DNA from: Latrodectus hesperus
Taxonomy: Eukaryota > Arthropoda > Arachnida > Araneae > Theridiidae
DNA: 64,000 bases
Reading direction: 5' to 3'
Assembly (NCBI GenBank): GCA_037975125.1
Contig: CM075851.1
Location: 76,325,349 to 76,389,348 of the forward strand
Below the pieces are notes generated by a model that saw only the letters and a list, made by a program, of their open reading frames with translations, was not told where the DNA came from and did no database searches. The position numbers were made by a program, and so were the translations under genes. Below are positions 40,601 to 54,600 of the stretch, piece after piece. Positions within the stretch are counted from its first letter, which is position 1, and the number at the start of each line of letters is the position of its first letter.

Positions 40601-42724
40601 TTATAACCCTATTCATTTTTGTTAAGTTTATAATTATAATAGCCGATGATAATAATGAATTCACCTACTGTCATGGCTGTTTAATTTAGGAGGATTCACT
40701 ATTAAAAAGCATACTAATGAGTAAAAATATATTATTTTTAAGAGCAATATCAGATTGAACAGCAGAATCTCACGAAATATGAATTCTGAAAATTGGGTTG
40801 CAAAAACTTAAAAATTAAAAGCAATTGTGCTAAATTATTGGTAAATATGAACACACTAAAATGCTAATATGTATTTTTTGAAATTATTACATCATTTTTA
40901 ACAAAAATTGAAAAATAAGTTTAATGTTTACGTTTATAAAACTTTTTTTCTAAGCTTTTAAATTACATTATGCGAAAAAAAAAATGTTAGACTAGGACAC
41001 AGATCTATCACTTTGACTGGTTTCTGGTTGATTTTTTTTTCTCCTTATTTTTATAGACATGCAAAAATCTTGCTATGAAACCAATTGAAACAGTAGTTAA
41101 TATTTTTTATCCTTTTGAATTTTTTAATAAAATCGCTACAATCAGTACGTGTTAAATAAGCTAAAATTTAGTTTGCCACGACAAGCATTTTTGCAAACGT
41201 GAATAATTCGACAAGATTTACAAATTAAAGTAGATTTTATTCACCAATCCACCTAAAAGTCGCTAATCAAACTAAAGAATAAATAAATTGAGAAACATAT
41301 TCATAGGGCGATGTAATGTTTTACTTGATTTACACTAACTTATCGTGTTGAGATAAAAGCCATCTAGGTAGTCATAAGCAGAACTAAAAACCTGGTGCTG
41401 AAATTTCCAAATTTAAAAGTTGGTATTTATTTTTATTGATGTATAATTTTTGTTTTTAATTTTTTATTTTATTTTAGATGTTTTACATACTAAATAGGAT
41501 AGAAATTTTGAAATTTACCATTTGCCTAATAAAGAATACTTTAATTACTTTAACATGTCAATCAACGTTACATAAATTGTAATTTTCTCTCACACTTTCA
41601 TTTAAGGCTCTTAACAAAAGTGATTCAGATGGAAAAATTGATTTATTAAAACAATTTTGAAAAAAAAATTTAATTGTAGTTGAAACTATTTTTTTTGTCT
41701 TACCTATTCAAATTTAAAAAAAAAAAAACAGAAAATTTGAAGAATGAATTTTTTTTAATTAATAACATACAATCAATAATTCTGCTTATGCTTCTCTTTT
41801 ACATTTTTAGGAAAGCATGATTTGAAAATCTACAACATCAAAAATAAAGAAATAATATAAAAGCTATAGCATTTGCCATTTTTAATAAGCAGAAAGTGGC
41901 ATTGAAGAGTTCCATTGAAAAATGTGGAAATCCTGAGAAATTATAGGTAAATATTTCGCAGAAAAATAGTCCTATATCTCCTTTTATAAAGTACTTTTCT
42001 ATAGCTAACCTTATATTAGTCTTTATCAATGATTCTCACGTTTTTCTCGCCTTAATTCATACCTTAAAAGATTACTGAGAAATCCGAAAGCTCGCAACCA
42101 ATTTATTAGAGATCTGGATAAAAAGAAAGTTCAAACAAAACAGCAAACTACATATTCTTTGTTTATCAACAAACGCTTTCCTTCAAAGCTTATTTTCACT
42201 ACCTTTTTATGAAAAAAATGTGGCAACTTCTTGCTGCGGTAAAAAAAAAAAGATTCATCGAATAGGTGGAGAAAGAAGAATGGTTTGCAGGTTTAAAAGC
42301 GTCACGGGTGGTCCAAATCGGAAATAACAACTGTTTTCTTATAGTAAGTTCTTTTGAGGAAGGGAAAAACTAAACAAAATCACCATTTTATAACCTCACG
42401 ATCATAAGAAATTTACGAACCTGAGTTGACCGTTAATGCTATGCCTCTTATTTTATTAGGCAAGCGATAAAAACTCATATGTCTGGGTCGTCTGAGTTGT
42501 AAATTGCTCCAAAAAACTGAATGAATACCAGTTGGCGCAAAGAAGAAAGTAGTCTTTATTGACTTACTTTTAGCAAGCTACTGAAATGAATATTTTGTCT
42601 GCTTGTAATATACGGTTAAAGAGGAGAATTATTCAAATGAAAATACGTTGTGGACTATTTATTACTTGCTTTTGTACGTCTCCTACTGAAAATTTGCGCT
42701 CATCAATTCTCCACTGACTTACAT
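37615..42724. other. AT-rich non-coding stretch with one GC-richer patch
   Basis: No gene is supported. About 38120-38450 is more complex and GC-richer than its flanks, with no open frame. It is a candidate conserved non-coding segment. The open frames at 38463-38714, 39818-40045 and 41838-42029 show no domain I know. Confidence 0.5.
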
Positions 42725-43275
42725 ACAGTCGAATCTCGTTAGAACAAATGTCATAGGATTATCGAAATTTTTTCGCTATTTTGAAAATTCTTAGTAATGA
42801 AATTTAAAATTCACGAAACATCATTAAGGTTATTTAAATGACCCAATTTTAATTATTAAATATAGATTATTCCTTTTAATTCAAATATAATTCCTTCATT
42901 TCTCTTTCAATTTGTAAGGATTCAATTAGATGATAAATTGACAAAACTTTCTTTCACAATAAAGCTTGAAATGTTATTTACAATATTTTAACAGTTGTAT
43001 CTATATCCTGATATTGCCATATCCATGATTTTATTTCCATGGCAAACAATGATGTTAATGACTTTAAGTTATTATTGTAAAAATTAATCCCAAAGAAATT
43101 AGCCTAATATATTATAAATAGGACAAATATATAAACCAAAAAATTGCGGAGTGTATCTGAACTCGTATAATTTTAGTAATAAAAATAAATATCTAAGTGC
43201 ATAACTAATCTAATTCACTCTTGCTAACATTGACTTTGCAAACACATCGAATTTTTGTTCTAATACTGTTTCGGA
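42725..43275. mobile_element. Possible short inverted-repeat-bounded element
   Basis: The left end acagtcgaatctcgttagaa is the type of terminus seen on Tigger-like elements. At about 43247-43267 the complement reads acagtattagaacaaaaatt, which shares acagt and ttagaacaaa with the left end if a gap is allowed. The inner sequence is featureless. This is weak evidence. Confidence 0.2.
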
Positions 43276-46200
43276 TTTTTTGAAATACAAAAAAACACAT
43301 TTTCACCTTTCTTTTTAATTTCAATTTATTTATTTGCCTTTATTAACATGCTATTAATTACAACAAAAAAATATTGCTTAAGTTTCTTTGTCTATATCAT
43401 AATGATTGTGTTTACAAATATAAATTAGTAAGCATTTTGTTATTTTTTTCTTCACTTTCTCATTATTTATAAATAAACCAAAAAAATTTGTTTAACATTC
43501 TGCTTTCTGTTAACTCATGGGCTTTTTTGTGATTCAATTTTTTTTCAAACCAAAATAATTTTATCTGCTATTGATAATATTTCTAGATGACTGAGAGAGA
43601 GAAACTAAAGATTAATGTGTCTTTCCCATTTTTCAAATTATTTCGATAAGACTAATAAAATAAAAAGTCAAATAATAAAGCTTAGATTAAAAAAACATAT
43701 TTATATTATAAGTATATTACGAAACTACAATTAAGTAAAATAAATTTGAATTCTGTTTTAACATTTCCTATTTCGTTTGGAAAATTCAAATCAATTATCA
43801 TTCTAATAAATTTGGCATTTATTTTACTTTTGATTTTTATCACTATCAGTTAAAAAAATATTTTCTTAAAATTTTATAGATGAACTTACATAAAACTTTT
43901 TTTTGTCGAACGCATAAATAAATAATTTCTCTTCTTTAAAATTGGCTACAATAATAACTAATTGAAGAATAAACTACTACATAAATATGTTAGTGAATTG
44001 CATTATTTTTTTTTATTCATAAAGAATGAGTCTATCGCGAAAAATCATTAATTTTATTTGTAAATATGTGTTTAAAATACATTTTTTAAAATTATATGCT
44101 TTAGAATAAAATACGCGTCATATTTAAATTTTGAAAAGTTCCGCTTGAGTAGCATTTATATTGGAAACATTAATTTAAGATTAATGTAAAATTATATAGA
44201 CCTACATAATTAATAGTTGTATTAACTAATTAGGATTAATGCTAGAAGCCTTCATATTCTTATATTTCTATTATAACTTTAACTTTTTCTTTTATAAAAA
44301 CAACTCATTTAGTTATTTTAATAATTTCGCTTAACTGTTTTATAAGAATGTACAGATTTTAAATACTGATCTATACAATGTTTCTTAATATAACTAAATA
44401 TTGATCTGTATTGTAGTTTATATATTTATTATTGTCTTTATTAAAGTAATAGATATCTATTATTAATATTAAATAATTTATAATATTAATGATAAATATT
44501 CTTAATTTCAAGAATTTTAGTCAGTTTGGGTCATATATTGATGGAATTAAAATTTACAAGAATAAACCAAAACAATTAAAAAATTTTCTAAAGGCAACTT
44601 CTGTTGTATCAGATGACATCAAGAGGCATCAACATAAACAGGAAGTGCCGATTCCAAAATGCCTGATGGACATCTTTTGGATGCAGCTGCAATTAAACCA
44701 GAAATCATCTCTTCTGCCATAATACGAGAAGTTGCGGTTTTTCTACGAATTGACAACATCCGAGTTCAAAAATCGAAATTTAGTTCATTATGGGACCTCG
44801 AAGAATTTTCTTGGGAAGAGAGAGAGAATAAAAAAATGAAGTTGTTTCTAAGGCTGGAGCAGATGTTAACAAGAAAAAAAACTTCAAAATTAAATTTTTA
44901 ACATTCAGAATATTAAATTTAATCAAATTCTTAATATTAGTTTTTTTTTATAAACTTCCACCTTGTTTATCTAGACCATTCCACAAATAAATTTTGGTTA
45001 GGTATACAATCGTTAGAAAGTAAAAGCTTCCAATATTTTAGGAGAATCCCTACCCACATATAGAATTATATATATTCTTTTTATAAAAATTTATCTTACA
45101 CTTCTTATAAATCCCTCACCCGGTGGCATTGCGCAATGATGCGATTAATTGTTATTTTTATTTATCGATCATCGAGCAAACGATTATGAATATTATGGAA
45201 CTACAAAAATATAACACGATTTTTAAATAAGCGGATGTTAACTTTAGAGATTTTATGGGCGTGTCAAAATATTCTTGGAATGGGAATGGATTTTATCCAA
45301 TAAAAACACTTGAATATGTATTAAGTGAGAAAAATGTATAGATACAGTAAAAATATTCAAGTGTGACTTAATACTTTTCTTTTTTTGTGTAAAAATATTC
45401 GTTTTAAATTTCCTACTAGAGATTCAATAAAATTATACAATTTTAAGTCTACAGTTAAAACCTAGTTTAAATGTACTTAATTTTATTTCAGATGTTTATA
45501 AAATATAAAAGAAGAATACATTTTAATATACACAGAATCAGTTCACAGTACAAGCCTCAAAATGTTATTTTAGGACAAATTTTTATTTTATTACTGCTGT
45601 AGAACAATTACCTTTTATTGATATGTGTGAGTCATTCAGCAATTAATTTTAATAAATGTCCGAAATCGCAATGATTTCTTCCGATATTTTCAATCATGTA
45701 GCATCCACAATTTACTAAATCGGCTTATTTTTTTCTACGGACAAAAATTTTAATTGTTTGAAAAACAGAGCGGTTATTGTTTATAACATATCATCTGCTA
45801 ATTGCCGGTCTTATCCTCATATTATTATAAATAAGAATTATTATTTAATCTTATAGGCATCAAATTAAAATATATAAGAATAATTTAAAATATATAATAA
45901 TTGTTCATTATTTTCATACAGTTTAACCTTAGGAGTACAAAAGTCATATTTAACACTGTAAAACTTATGACTGTAAAAATATTCCACAAAAATCATGATT
46001 TTTAACAGAAATAAATTTTGTTTAATTTATCTTTTCTAAATAATCCCTTATAATTTCAAAGATTATTCTTGACTTTATATTTAATAAAACAATACTATTT
46101 TTTTCAAAACCGCAAAAATTTTTCATTTCTTATTAGAAATAAATTTTATCAAACTACAATGCATAAAGATTTTCATATTAAAATTTACATTTTTAAAATA

Positions 46201-46917
46201 TAAATTTAGATATAACAAATATTTTTTTGAAAATCTATATTAAAGTACTCTGTGACAATACTTAAATTTGTATCAATGCATCAAATTCTTAAAAGTTATA
46301 ACTTGTCTAAACAGTTTTTTTGTTTATTCGATTATACATGTGTGAATGTTTTAAAAATAGCAGAAATTATACGTAAGAATAAATTACATATAACTTAATG
46401 ATATTTATATAGCTTATTGAACGATTTTTTTTTGTTTTGAATTATACATATAGTTTAATGCAATTATTAGACATTATTGTTTTAGTCAAGAATTATTTAC
46501 ATTAAAACATATTTTAAATTTGAAACTTTTAAAGTTCATGTTTTAAACGTATCATTAAACTTTAACAGAAAAGGATTTTCAAATTTAACTCAGAAATATA
46601 ACCATAAATCATTTTCTTGAGTTTTTTTATATTATGCTTTCATTAGTTATTGTTATTTTGTTAATAATATATTCTTCCATATATATATATATATATATCA
46701 TATATAATTATAATTAATTATATATATATCTATATATATATACTGATAAATATAGTATATTTTAACATATTGATTTATACTGAAAAATATTCAATTATAG
46801 TTGTCTTTATAGTCAATCAAAATAAACCAATAGGTACAATTGTTAATATAATATTAATTGCATACTTAATGTCTATTTTTACAAACAATTTTTATTGAGG
46901 CATACTTTGTGCTGTTA
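43276..46917. other. AT-rich non-coding stretch
   Basis: The segment 44560-44880 is a little more complex, with two overlapping open frames of 77 and 80 codons on the plus strand. Neither shows a recognisable motif. AT-only runs lie at 46680-46741. Confidence 0.5.
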
Positions 46918-46956
46918 AAAGCTAATTATTATTTTTTTTAAAAAATAATTAGCTTT
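46918..46956. repeat. Inverted repeat just downstream of the exon (13-bp arms)
   Basis: The arm aaagctaattatt (46918-46930) pairs with aataattagcttt (46944-46956) across an A/T loop. It lies within the presumed intron, about 70 bases past the splice donor of the minus-strand exon. Confidence 0.8.
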
Positions 46957-47020
46957 ATCATAATTATTTTTTTAAACTTTAATTATATGTAAAACAATCA
47001 TGGGAATTTCTTTAAATTTT

Positions 47021-47029
47021 ACCTGTAAA
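47021..47029 (-). promoter_or_regulatory. 5' splice site (CAG|GTAAAA)
   Basis: On the minus strand the exon ends in ttacag and the intron begins gtaaaattt at 47022. It fits the animal donor consensus at the core positions and agrees with the point where protein-like sequence stops. Confidence 0.7.
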
Positions 47030-47259
47030 GCTGGATCTCCCTTTTCAATGGCCTCTAATTCTTCTTGAAAGAACTGAATCACTCTTGGTGAATTCTGGCC
47101 ATCCAAGGGTCCAAAGACATCTGCTAATGCCAGTCTCTTTCTCTGTTTAATTTGTCTGAGGGACCGTGGAGCTGGTGGAGTGTATGGAGACAAACATTGT
47201 AGGCTGCGAACGCTGGATTCGAGCATTTGTTCCACAATCTTCAGACCACGCAAAGACAT
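47023..47259 (-). CDS. Protein-coding exon, 79 codons, unknown family
   Basis: From an ATG at 47259 the minus strand encodes MSLRGLKIVEQMLESSVRSL, then QCLSPYTPPAPRSL, then a basic stretch RQIKQRKRLALADV. It ends FFQEELEAIEKGDPALQ. The last codon CAG (47025-47023) abuts GTAAAATTT, a good splice donor, so the exon ends exactly in phase 0 after 237 bases. Composition is far less AT-rich than the flanks and codon use is balanced. Downstream of the donor the frame decays into intron-like sequence and stops. The segment has an amphipathic N-terminal helix, a Pro-rich linker, a basic patch and an acidic C-terminal helix. The start could instead be internal, with an acceptor AG at about 47267 (atcattggag). 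I do not recognise the protein. No partner exon was identified. Confidence 0.7.
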
Positions 47260-47780
47260 AATATGCTCCAATGATATAAATGTGTTTATAATTGAACTTT
47301 GCCGAATTTTTGGCTGACAGCCAAACAAAAATACGGTTCAATCAGTGAACCATAATGGCATCATAAATGTAGTTTAGATGAGTTTTCATTCACACTGTAT
47401 AATTTTAATCCATTGAATGTCACTCGAAACAAACAGAAGTTCGTTGTATTAAAGATAAGGTTTTTTTTAACAGATACACTGGAAATTCTATACTACAATC
47501 CAAGATATAATAAAGTACCGAGCAATAATCATTTAATTGTAGCAAATCAGAAAATGTCCAAATTTTTCACACACATATATTATATAAATATCATAACAAT
47601 GTCAGTTCTACTCAAGTATATTTTCCTTTTTGTGAGGAAGCTAACAATAAATGCTCTTACACACTATAGCTTTTTTATTAGCAATAATCCAATCGTAAAT
47701 CCAATATCTTCCTAATTTTTTTATATAATTAACTCATCCAGTTGTACAACTAGGGTTTAACTTGTTTATTAAATCACCAC
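47260..47780. other. Upstream flank of the exon
   Basis: This is AT-rich. If the exon is the first coding one, its promoter and leader should lie here, but no clear core promoter motif stands out. A 100-codon plus-strand frame at 47413-47715 has no recognised domain. Confidence 0.45.
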
Positions 47781-47782
47781 AT

Positions 47783-48350
47783 TTAGAAAGAGATGATTCC
47801 AAACAGTAATCCACAGCATTCAGAGAAAGAGCTATCTTTATGGAGTGTTTCAGATGTCATATCGGTGTCCATTATCGTGCTCTTCACAGATACTTTCCAT
47901 GCCACGATATCATCGTAAACGGTCATCGAAGACATAGGCGACTGCCAACCTGGGTCATCACCACTAAGGAAGAGGCTAATCACGGAAAGATAGCACGAAC
48001 GGATGGACTTGTTATTGGACGACCCTGCCGCAAGGCCGATTGAAGAAGCAACCTCCCGACAAGTTTAGTTCCTTTTTTATTGTTTTTTCTTTTATCATTT
48101 ATTTAATTTTGCGTGAAGGTAAGTTCAACACTGAAAGTTGCTAACCCGGTATAAAGAGAGAAGAGCGAAGCTACAAGAATGAAACAAGAAAAGAAAACAC
48201 CTAACAGAAGAGATGAAAATATTATCATAAAAAATGGCAAGTTGGTGTGTATAAATATCACGTTCAGGAAGCAACTCGGAGAAGAATGCCATACCCCCTC
48301 GGGTCTTGGACAAACATTCGAAAGAAGATCCAGCCAAGAAAAAAAAAATG
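47783..48350 (-). other. GC-richer patch with coding-like pieces, unresolved
   Basis: On the minus strand, a frame ending at 47783 gives SGDDPGWQSPMSSMTVYDDI and then VAWKVSVKSTIMDTDMTSE. It sits just after a pyrimidine-rich tract and AG (cctcttccttag, about 47960). A second frame at 48125-48337 gives SFECLSKTRGGMAFFSELLP. Both lie upstream of the 79-codon exon on the same strand, so they could be earlier exons or leader sequence. No matching donor of good quality was found. Antisense open frames on the plus strand overlap both. I cannot decide whether this is coding, a conserved non-coding element or a repeat. Confidence 0.25.
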
Positions 48351-51300
48351 AGCTGGTATGCGGTTTGTTTGATAATTACTGCATGCTTAACAGTTCCGAA
48401 AGCGAAACCCCTTGTTGGGAAATCGCTTGCTTTATTTTTTAATGTTAAATGTACGACAATCTTTATATCAGCGCCAATTTTAATCGTTCTAAGGTCTCCT
48501 GGCGGACAATTATTCGAAATTTGAATACAGCAATAATAATCAGGAGTTTGAAGTGGATAAATGAAGAGAATATTGAAACGATATCTCGATTAATAATCAA
48601 ACAATTCTCCAACTGAGGATAATTTTCCTTCTAGAAGAGTTGCGCTATAGTTTTGCCTTGGAACAAAAATTTTATCGGTTACATCTAATATTATTATGAA
48701 ATTGTGGTAACGAATCTGGTTTGCCTTTGAATAGGGGAAGCATATTTCTTCTTTCTGCTGAACGCCGGTTTCAATCAGAATTCTGTCGAAACATATCAAC
48801 TTAAATTGGAACAGTAAAATGCGGAAATGCTGCTTTAATTGGTTGATTGATGGTTGGAGAAAGTTTTTGACAAGGTCATTCAACTTAATAATCAGAATTA
48901 TAAATTACTCTGATAAAAATATACATTTCAAAGATATTTTCAATTAACTGAAATAATCTTGAAAATAAAAATTTATTTAGAAATGATAATATCAGTTTAA
49001 ATCTATTTAACGCACCACAGCAAACGAGACATTTGACGGAGAAATTACTCAATCGATCAGCAAATTAAGAAAATAATCAACATAATATAGTGGAATTTCA
49101 AATTCTACTAGACTTATATAAAGTGTTCAATTGTTTTACATTAAAGTAATCGTGTTGAGATATATGCCATATTAAGGTGATGTACTAGTCACCTCAATTT
49201 TTTTTATTTGATTTTTTCTTAATATTTGTTAGAAAACAAATTCCACGTGAAAGCTTGATTATAAGCTAAATGAAAATTGTAAATGTCAATAGCATTGTTA
49301 TAAAAATATTTCAAAGTTAATGTCTGTTCATTATTGAAATTCATTGCATTATTTAATTATTAAGAATGAAATTAAGTTTGAAATTCTCAAAAATGATAGT
49401 TATTTCTCAAACGGTATTTCAATTTTGAAGTTATAAAATAGTTATTCATTAGAGAATTTCACTGATAACAACAATAACACAAAGAAGATTTATACCTGCA
49501 GGACCAGCAACATGCTTGAATATCAAGACATTTCAAAACTTATGACTCATATCTAAAATCACCAACATCATATACTATTCACGCTTTTGAAGATATACAA
49601 TTTATTAACCCATAAATATCATTCCATACATTCAAGATAGACAGTTTGTAACCAATATATAAACAAATCAAGTAACGAACACGGTTAAAGAGCATCCATA
49701 CAATCGCCATAACATTCCTCATCTGAGTTTTTCCCATATAGCAATTAAAATATCACCAACAGCGGAAAGGGGGATTGGTCAAAAACGGGTGACGCTTAAA
49801 GGGTCATGCAGGCTTGAAAAAAATATCCAAAGCCTAACTATACAAACAAAATAAGCAGGAAATCCATCCAAGCTTTTGCTTTGTAGTAGTGAATTATTTT
49901 ACTTTCGCGTGTCATTAGTAGGAGGAATCGTAAAATGGATAACAGGGGGATGGTTGGGCATCCGGGAAACCTTCGTCAACCCAATTGAGGGTGTCGAAAG
50001 CTCGGCGGATTTTGTTGAAATATAGAATGCAATGGATGACAGCTTTGTGTGGAATTTCTTTTTTTTTTTAATTCCATCATTTTTGGAGATTCAAAATCAA
50101 GGTGTACGTGATATTGAGTAATAGGATTAAGACGAATTGAAAACGATTGTATTAGTCACTCCTCTGTGTTTATCCTAAAGGTCATTGCTCACAAAAAGAG
50201 AAAGGGCTGTGTAAATGAGTAAGAAAATAGAGAAAATGTATAAATGTAAAAACATATAATCTCTCTTTTTTCTTTATTATTTAAAGCGGTGCATTCTTCT
50301 GATACACGAATAGTGAATATTTATTCCACTCTTAATCGTATATAATTAATAAATTAATTAAGGATCAAAATGTATCTAAGAATTCAAACAAGTAAAAATT
50401 TTAAATTGTTTCATTTAAATTTTTAAATAAATAACTATGTTAACAATTCTAAGATCCTTTATTAAAATTGAAAAAGGTACAAAGTATTAATGAAAAAAAA
50501 AGCATAAAAGAGTTATAATATAAGAAGCTGAATAAAATACAAAAAATTGGGAAGATAAGTAAATTTAAAACCTAAATTAAAACTAACAAAATTTGTGGTC
50601 TAATTTCTGTTTATTCTTTTTCTTTCCTGTAAGTTATTAAGCATATGTATACTGCATATGATATCATTATTTTATTTACCTAATTTCTTAAAACTTATCA
50701 TATAATTAAAGAATTGATGCATAATTTAATGGGTTTTACGCAAGATATGTGATATATTTTCTAAGAGATTGTGAAGACAAGTTCTCATTATTTAATTCCC
50801 TTACATTTACTACGTGCTTCAAAATGCATTTTTACTGTCTTAAACCTTGATGAGAATATTTGTATTTAATTTTAAACTTTTATTATTATTGCCACTATAT
50901 AGACCGAAAATAGAGTGCTTACATATTTTTATATTTTTTCTGTGAATAACTTTATTTTAAAAATGCTATTTGGTAAAATTAAGATTTTTCTCATTTAAAA
51001 TACACATTACGAATCAAATGCATAACAATTTTTAAAATTAAGATTAAATGCGTTGCATTTAATGTTATGTTATATTTAAACATGTTATAGTTATTTCTAA
51101 AATAATAAGCAGACACTTTTTAAAAACATTTTGGATGAAAGATTTTTAATTATTAAGCTTTTAAAAAAAATATTGACACAAATTTTTCTAAAATACATAA
51201 AATGTAAAGAAAAGTTACGAAAATAAAAAAAAATTACCTGACATTAAAATAATGACTAAAATTAAATTTAGGCCGTAAAGCATTTCTCAATTTGTGTTGT

Positions 51301-51429
51301 GCAAGTAATGGCACACTTTAATACAGAAATCCATTTGGGATTGAATTTTTCTTAAAATTGGCCAATACTTTCCAAACGCAATTAACTGCAAACGTCAAAA
51401 ACAGTTAGGATAAAAATAATCTCGAATTA
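48351..51429. other. AT-rich non-coding stretch with a GC-richer patch
   Basis: There is no gene I can support. About 49740-50040 is GC-richer with several G runs and no coding signal. A 97-codon minus-strand frame at 48590-48883 has no recognised family. Confidence 0.5.
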
Positions 51430-51433
51430 ATAA

Positions 51434-51657
51434 CGGCCTACCCTGGGGCTATTAGAGGGGTAGGCGGGTGGGTCCAAGGACGTTGACCCGCTTGCAGCAT
51501 GACCCGACGACTGCTTGTAATGGCCACAGCGGGGTCGTATCCACAACTATCGTCTGCTAAGATAAAAAAAAAAAAAAGGAAAAAGGATCTCCCACCTTTT
51601 CCCCTTGTTATATGGCAAGGTTTTACAACGGTGGTACACCAAAAAATCAACGTTTAA
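51434..51657 (-). repeat. GC-richer dispersed-repeat-like block
   Basis: This block stands out sharply from its AT-rich flanks. On the minus strand it runs from about 51657 with ggtgtaccaccgttgtaaaa. It then has a T-rich run of about 13 and ends in a segment with many C runs up to ggtaggccgtt. No tRNA-like promoter boxes are seen. The sharp boundaries and internal homopolymer suggest an inserted repeat of SINE or MITE type. A 70-codon open frame covering it (51438-51650) is not a gene. Confidence 0.4.
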
Positions 51658-54600
51658 TTTTGGTAATTAAACGGCGTGTTCTACCGTTAATTTTCGAGCG
51701 ATGGCCATATAGTAGAAATTTATTAATGTACTGACCTTGAAATCTTTATAACCGTTACACATCCATTTGAAATTGGTAAGGATCTAGGGAATTATAAGGC
51801 TATAAAATTATAAGGGCAATAATTTAGTCCTATATTTAAAAAGAAAGAAAATACTACCAAGAATTCCAGATAAGTCTTAGAATTTTTATTTTTTTATAAA
51901 TGAATAGCTATACAAACTTTTACTTAGGGTAGAAAATAACTTCTATCTTTGAAATTTGCATAAGAGGTGCATTGTTACTTTTTTCGTAGTTAAATAACAC
52001 TTTAAGAAAGTTCTTAAGACTTGTTCGAAGTCTCAGATAAAACCTCAGATCAATAAAAACTATAGAGTGATAAAGTAAATTCATTTTCTATATAACTTTC
52101 CGGAGGTTAAATACATGAATTCCATTACTTAATTTTCTGGTTTTCTGCTCCCCCTAACCAGTTTTCCTCTTCTTAATTGATTGAATACTGGCATTTCTCG
52201 CCTAATAGTTTAACTATATAGCCATGTTTGTTTAGTTATATAAATTTTGCAGCGATCTAATTTTATGTTTGCATGTATTGGTATAAGAATTAACACAAGT
52301 ATTTTTTTCTAGACAAATTTTTCAAAATTTCTTTCCGTGAAACAAATTTATCTTACTGTTTTGATTAAATTTCTGCATTATTTTGTGTCTATATTGATTT
52401 TTTTGTTAGCAATCTGATTTGTGAGCAGTAATCTAAAAATATTTTCCCAAGAGAATTCATGAAAATAGTAAAAATAATAGGCACTGTAATGTTATTGAAT
52501 CACAATTTCATATTTGATGCAACATTACATAGGCTTTATATACCGATGACATGATTTCATATAAATTTTCACACATATGAAATTAGTAGGTTTATTTTAA
52601 TTTGAATCTTTCTCACTATAAAAATACAAACTTTTATACAATGCTTTAATCTACGACGAAAATATTTTTATTTTGAATTAGTAACAATTTTTCCTTATAA
52701 AATGCTTCATTATAAATAATCCCACAAACCATTTTTACGGACGTACTGTAGTAATTTTCTTTAGAGAGAAATTTTTGCTGAGCCATTTGCTGTTGAAGAA
52801 TGGCAGATGGATATATAGCGCTTCAGCTTTTAGCATGAATGTCTATAGCGGGAAAGTAAGGCAGTTTTCCAGATTTTCTCCCTGGTGACTTTTGCGGGAA
52901 AAAAATTGGACGGATTATACTTTGCAAAAATTTTAGGCAGTCAGATTGTTTCATAATGTAGTGTTAAACATTATCAGGAAAATATATTCTGGTGTTATTC
53001 AACACAAACATATATTTAAATCATATTGATTGTGTTTGATACCATTTTAATGAATATTCCCATATTTATGTGAGCATATGTTATATATAAGTATTTTTAT
53101 TTTTTTATTTATTTATTTTAGTATTGATAATATTTGATTTCATAAAACTAAAACATTTTAGTAATACTATAATTATCAAACATTAAATATGTTTCATTCA
53201 ATTCAAATATATATTAAATTAACTTTGTGTGTGTGTGATGATATTTAATTCGACAAAACCCAAATATCACCAAATACACACACTGAACATTTTGATTCTA
53301 TTCAATTCTATGTAAATTTATATTGGATATTAATAATTTTTAATTTCATGAGACAAAAAATATGATATCACAAGTAGACATTAATTTTAATCTATTTAAT
53401 TCAAATACTATTTCGCGTTTACTAACGATTTTTCGTTCCATTAAACGGAAAAATTTCAATGATATTTTTTAATTGTACATTAATCCCATACTATACAAAA
53501 CATTAATTCCTTGTAGACATTGTTGATATTTGATTATATAAAATACATATATCTTTATATTATATTATATATGCATACATATATATATCATATTATATCT
53601 ATATGTATGTAACTCTAAATTAAAATGAAGTCTTACAAAACTTGTTGCAAATTATAGCGAAGCAATATCTTTAAATGAAGTGTAATACCTTCTATTGAAA
53701 AGTTGGCAAAATTTAAAGACATTTTGTAAACCTAGTTCTTTGCTAGTAATAACTTATTTACAAGAGTTCAGCGAATAATGCTCCAGGTGTAAGACGACAC
53801 TATCAATCCAGTACGTATTATAAAACTATCAATCACTTCGGTTTCTTAATTTCCGACAGCAAACAAAGGTTCCAGAGATCAGGTAATAGAACACAGCAGT
53901 ACTTCTTAACAGTATCTGACGGTCACGTCAGATAGTGCTTAAAAAAGAAATCTTTAGAGAATCAAATTACGAAATGTGGTGACGTTGTCAGTGTTGTGCA
54001 TATTTACATTCTGATGATTGCTTACGCTGTCACATCGGAAGCAGTGTTTTTACCCATTTAGAATGACAGAGTTGCTCTTTACATGTGTTCTCAAATGATT
54101 GATTGGAAAATAAAGATCCAGATCATGGAAGATACGAAATGCGATAATACAGGTAAAAAAATATGATATTCCTAGCCTAAGAAGGCTTGTGGAGAGTATG
54201 CGGTACATAGTTACAAATGGTAGATAAAATATTTAATATTGTATGAGCTAGAAATATAGCTATGTTTTTGAAGATTTCACAACGGTTCTTTTTATTTCAT
54301 TTGTGATTATATGATAGTTTTTTTATTTTCATTTGATTATACTTAAGGGAATTCACAATATTTATTTCATTTTCATTCTGTTGGTTCATGAGGCTCTAAG
54401 AACATTTTCTTTTAATGTGTGAATAGGTTGTTTGATTTCATATGAGGAGAGAATCATTAAGTATTTTTCGTAACACAAAAAGAAAAAAAATTCTTAATGC
54501 TATTTAATGGAAGCTTGTGAAAATTGTCTACATATAACTTCATTCCCCTATATACAATTTATAAATATTTTACACTTGTACTTTATATTGTGTGCAACTG

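Noticed and set aside
44489..44901. Two overlapping plus-strand frames as a frameshifted gene
   Set aside because: Neither frame shows a motif from a known family and the join has no support, so it is left as unidentified sequence.
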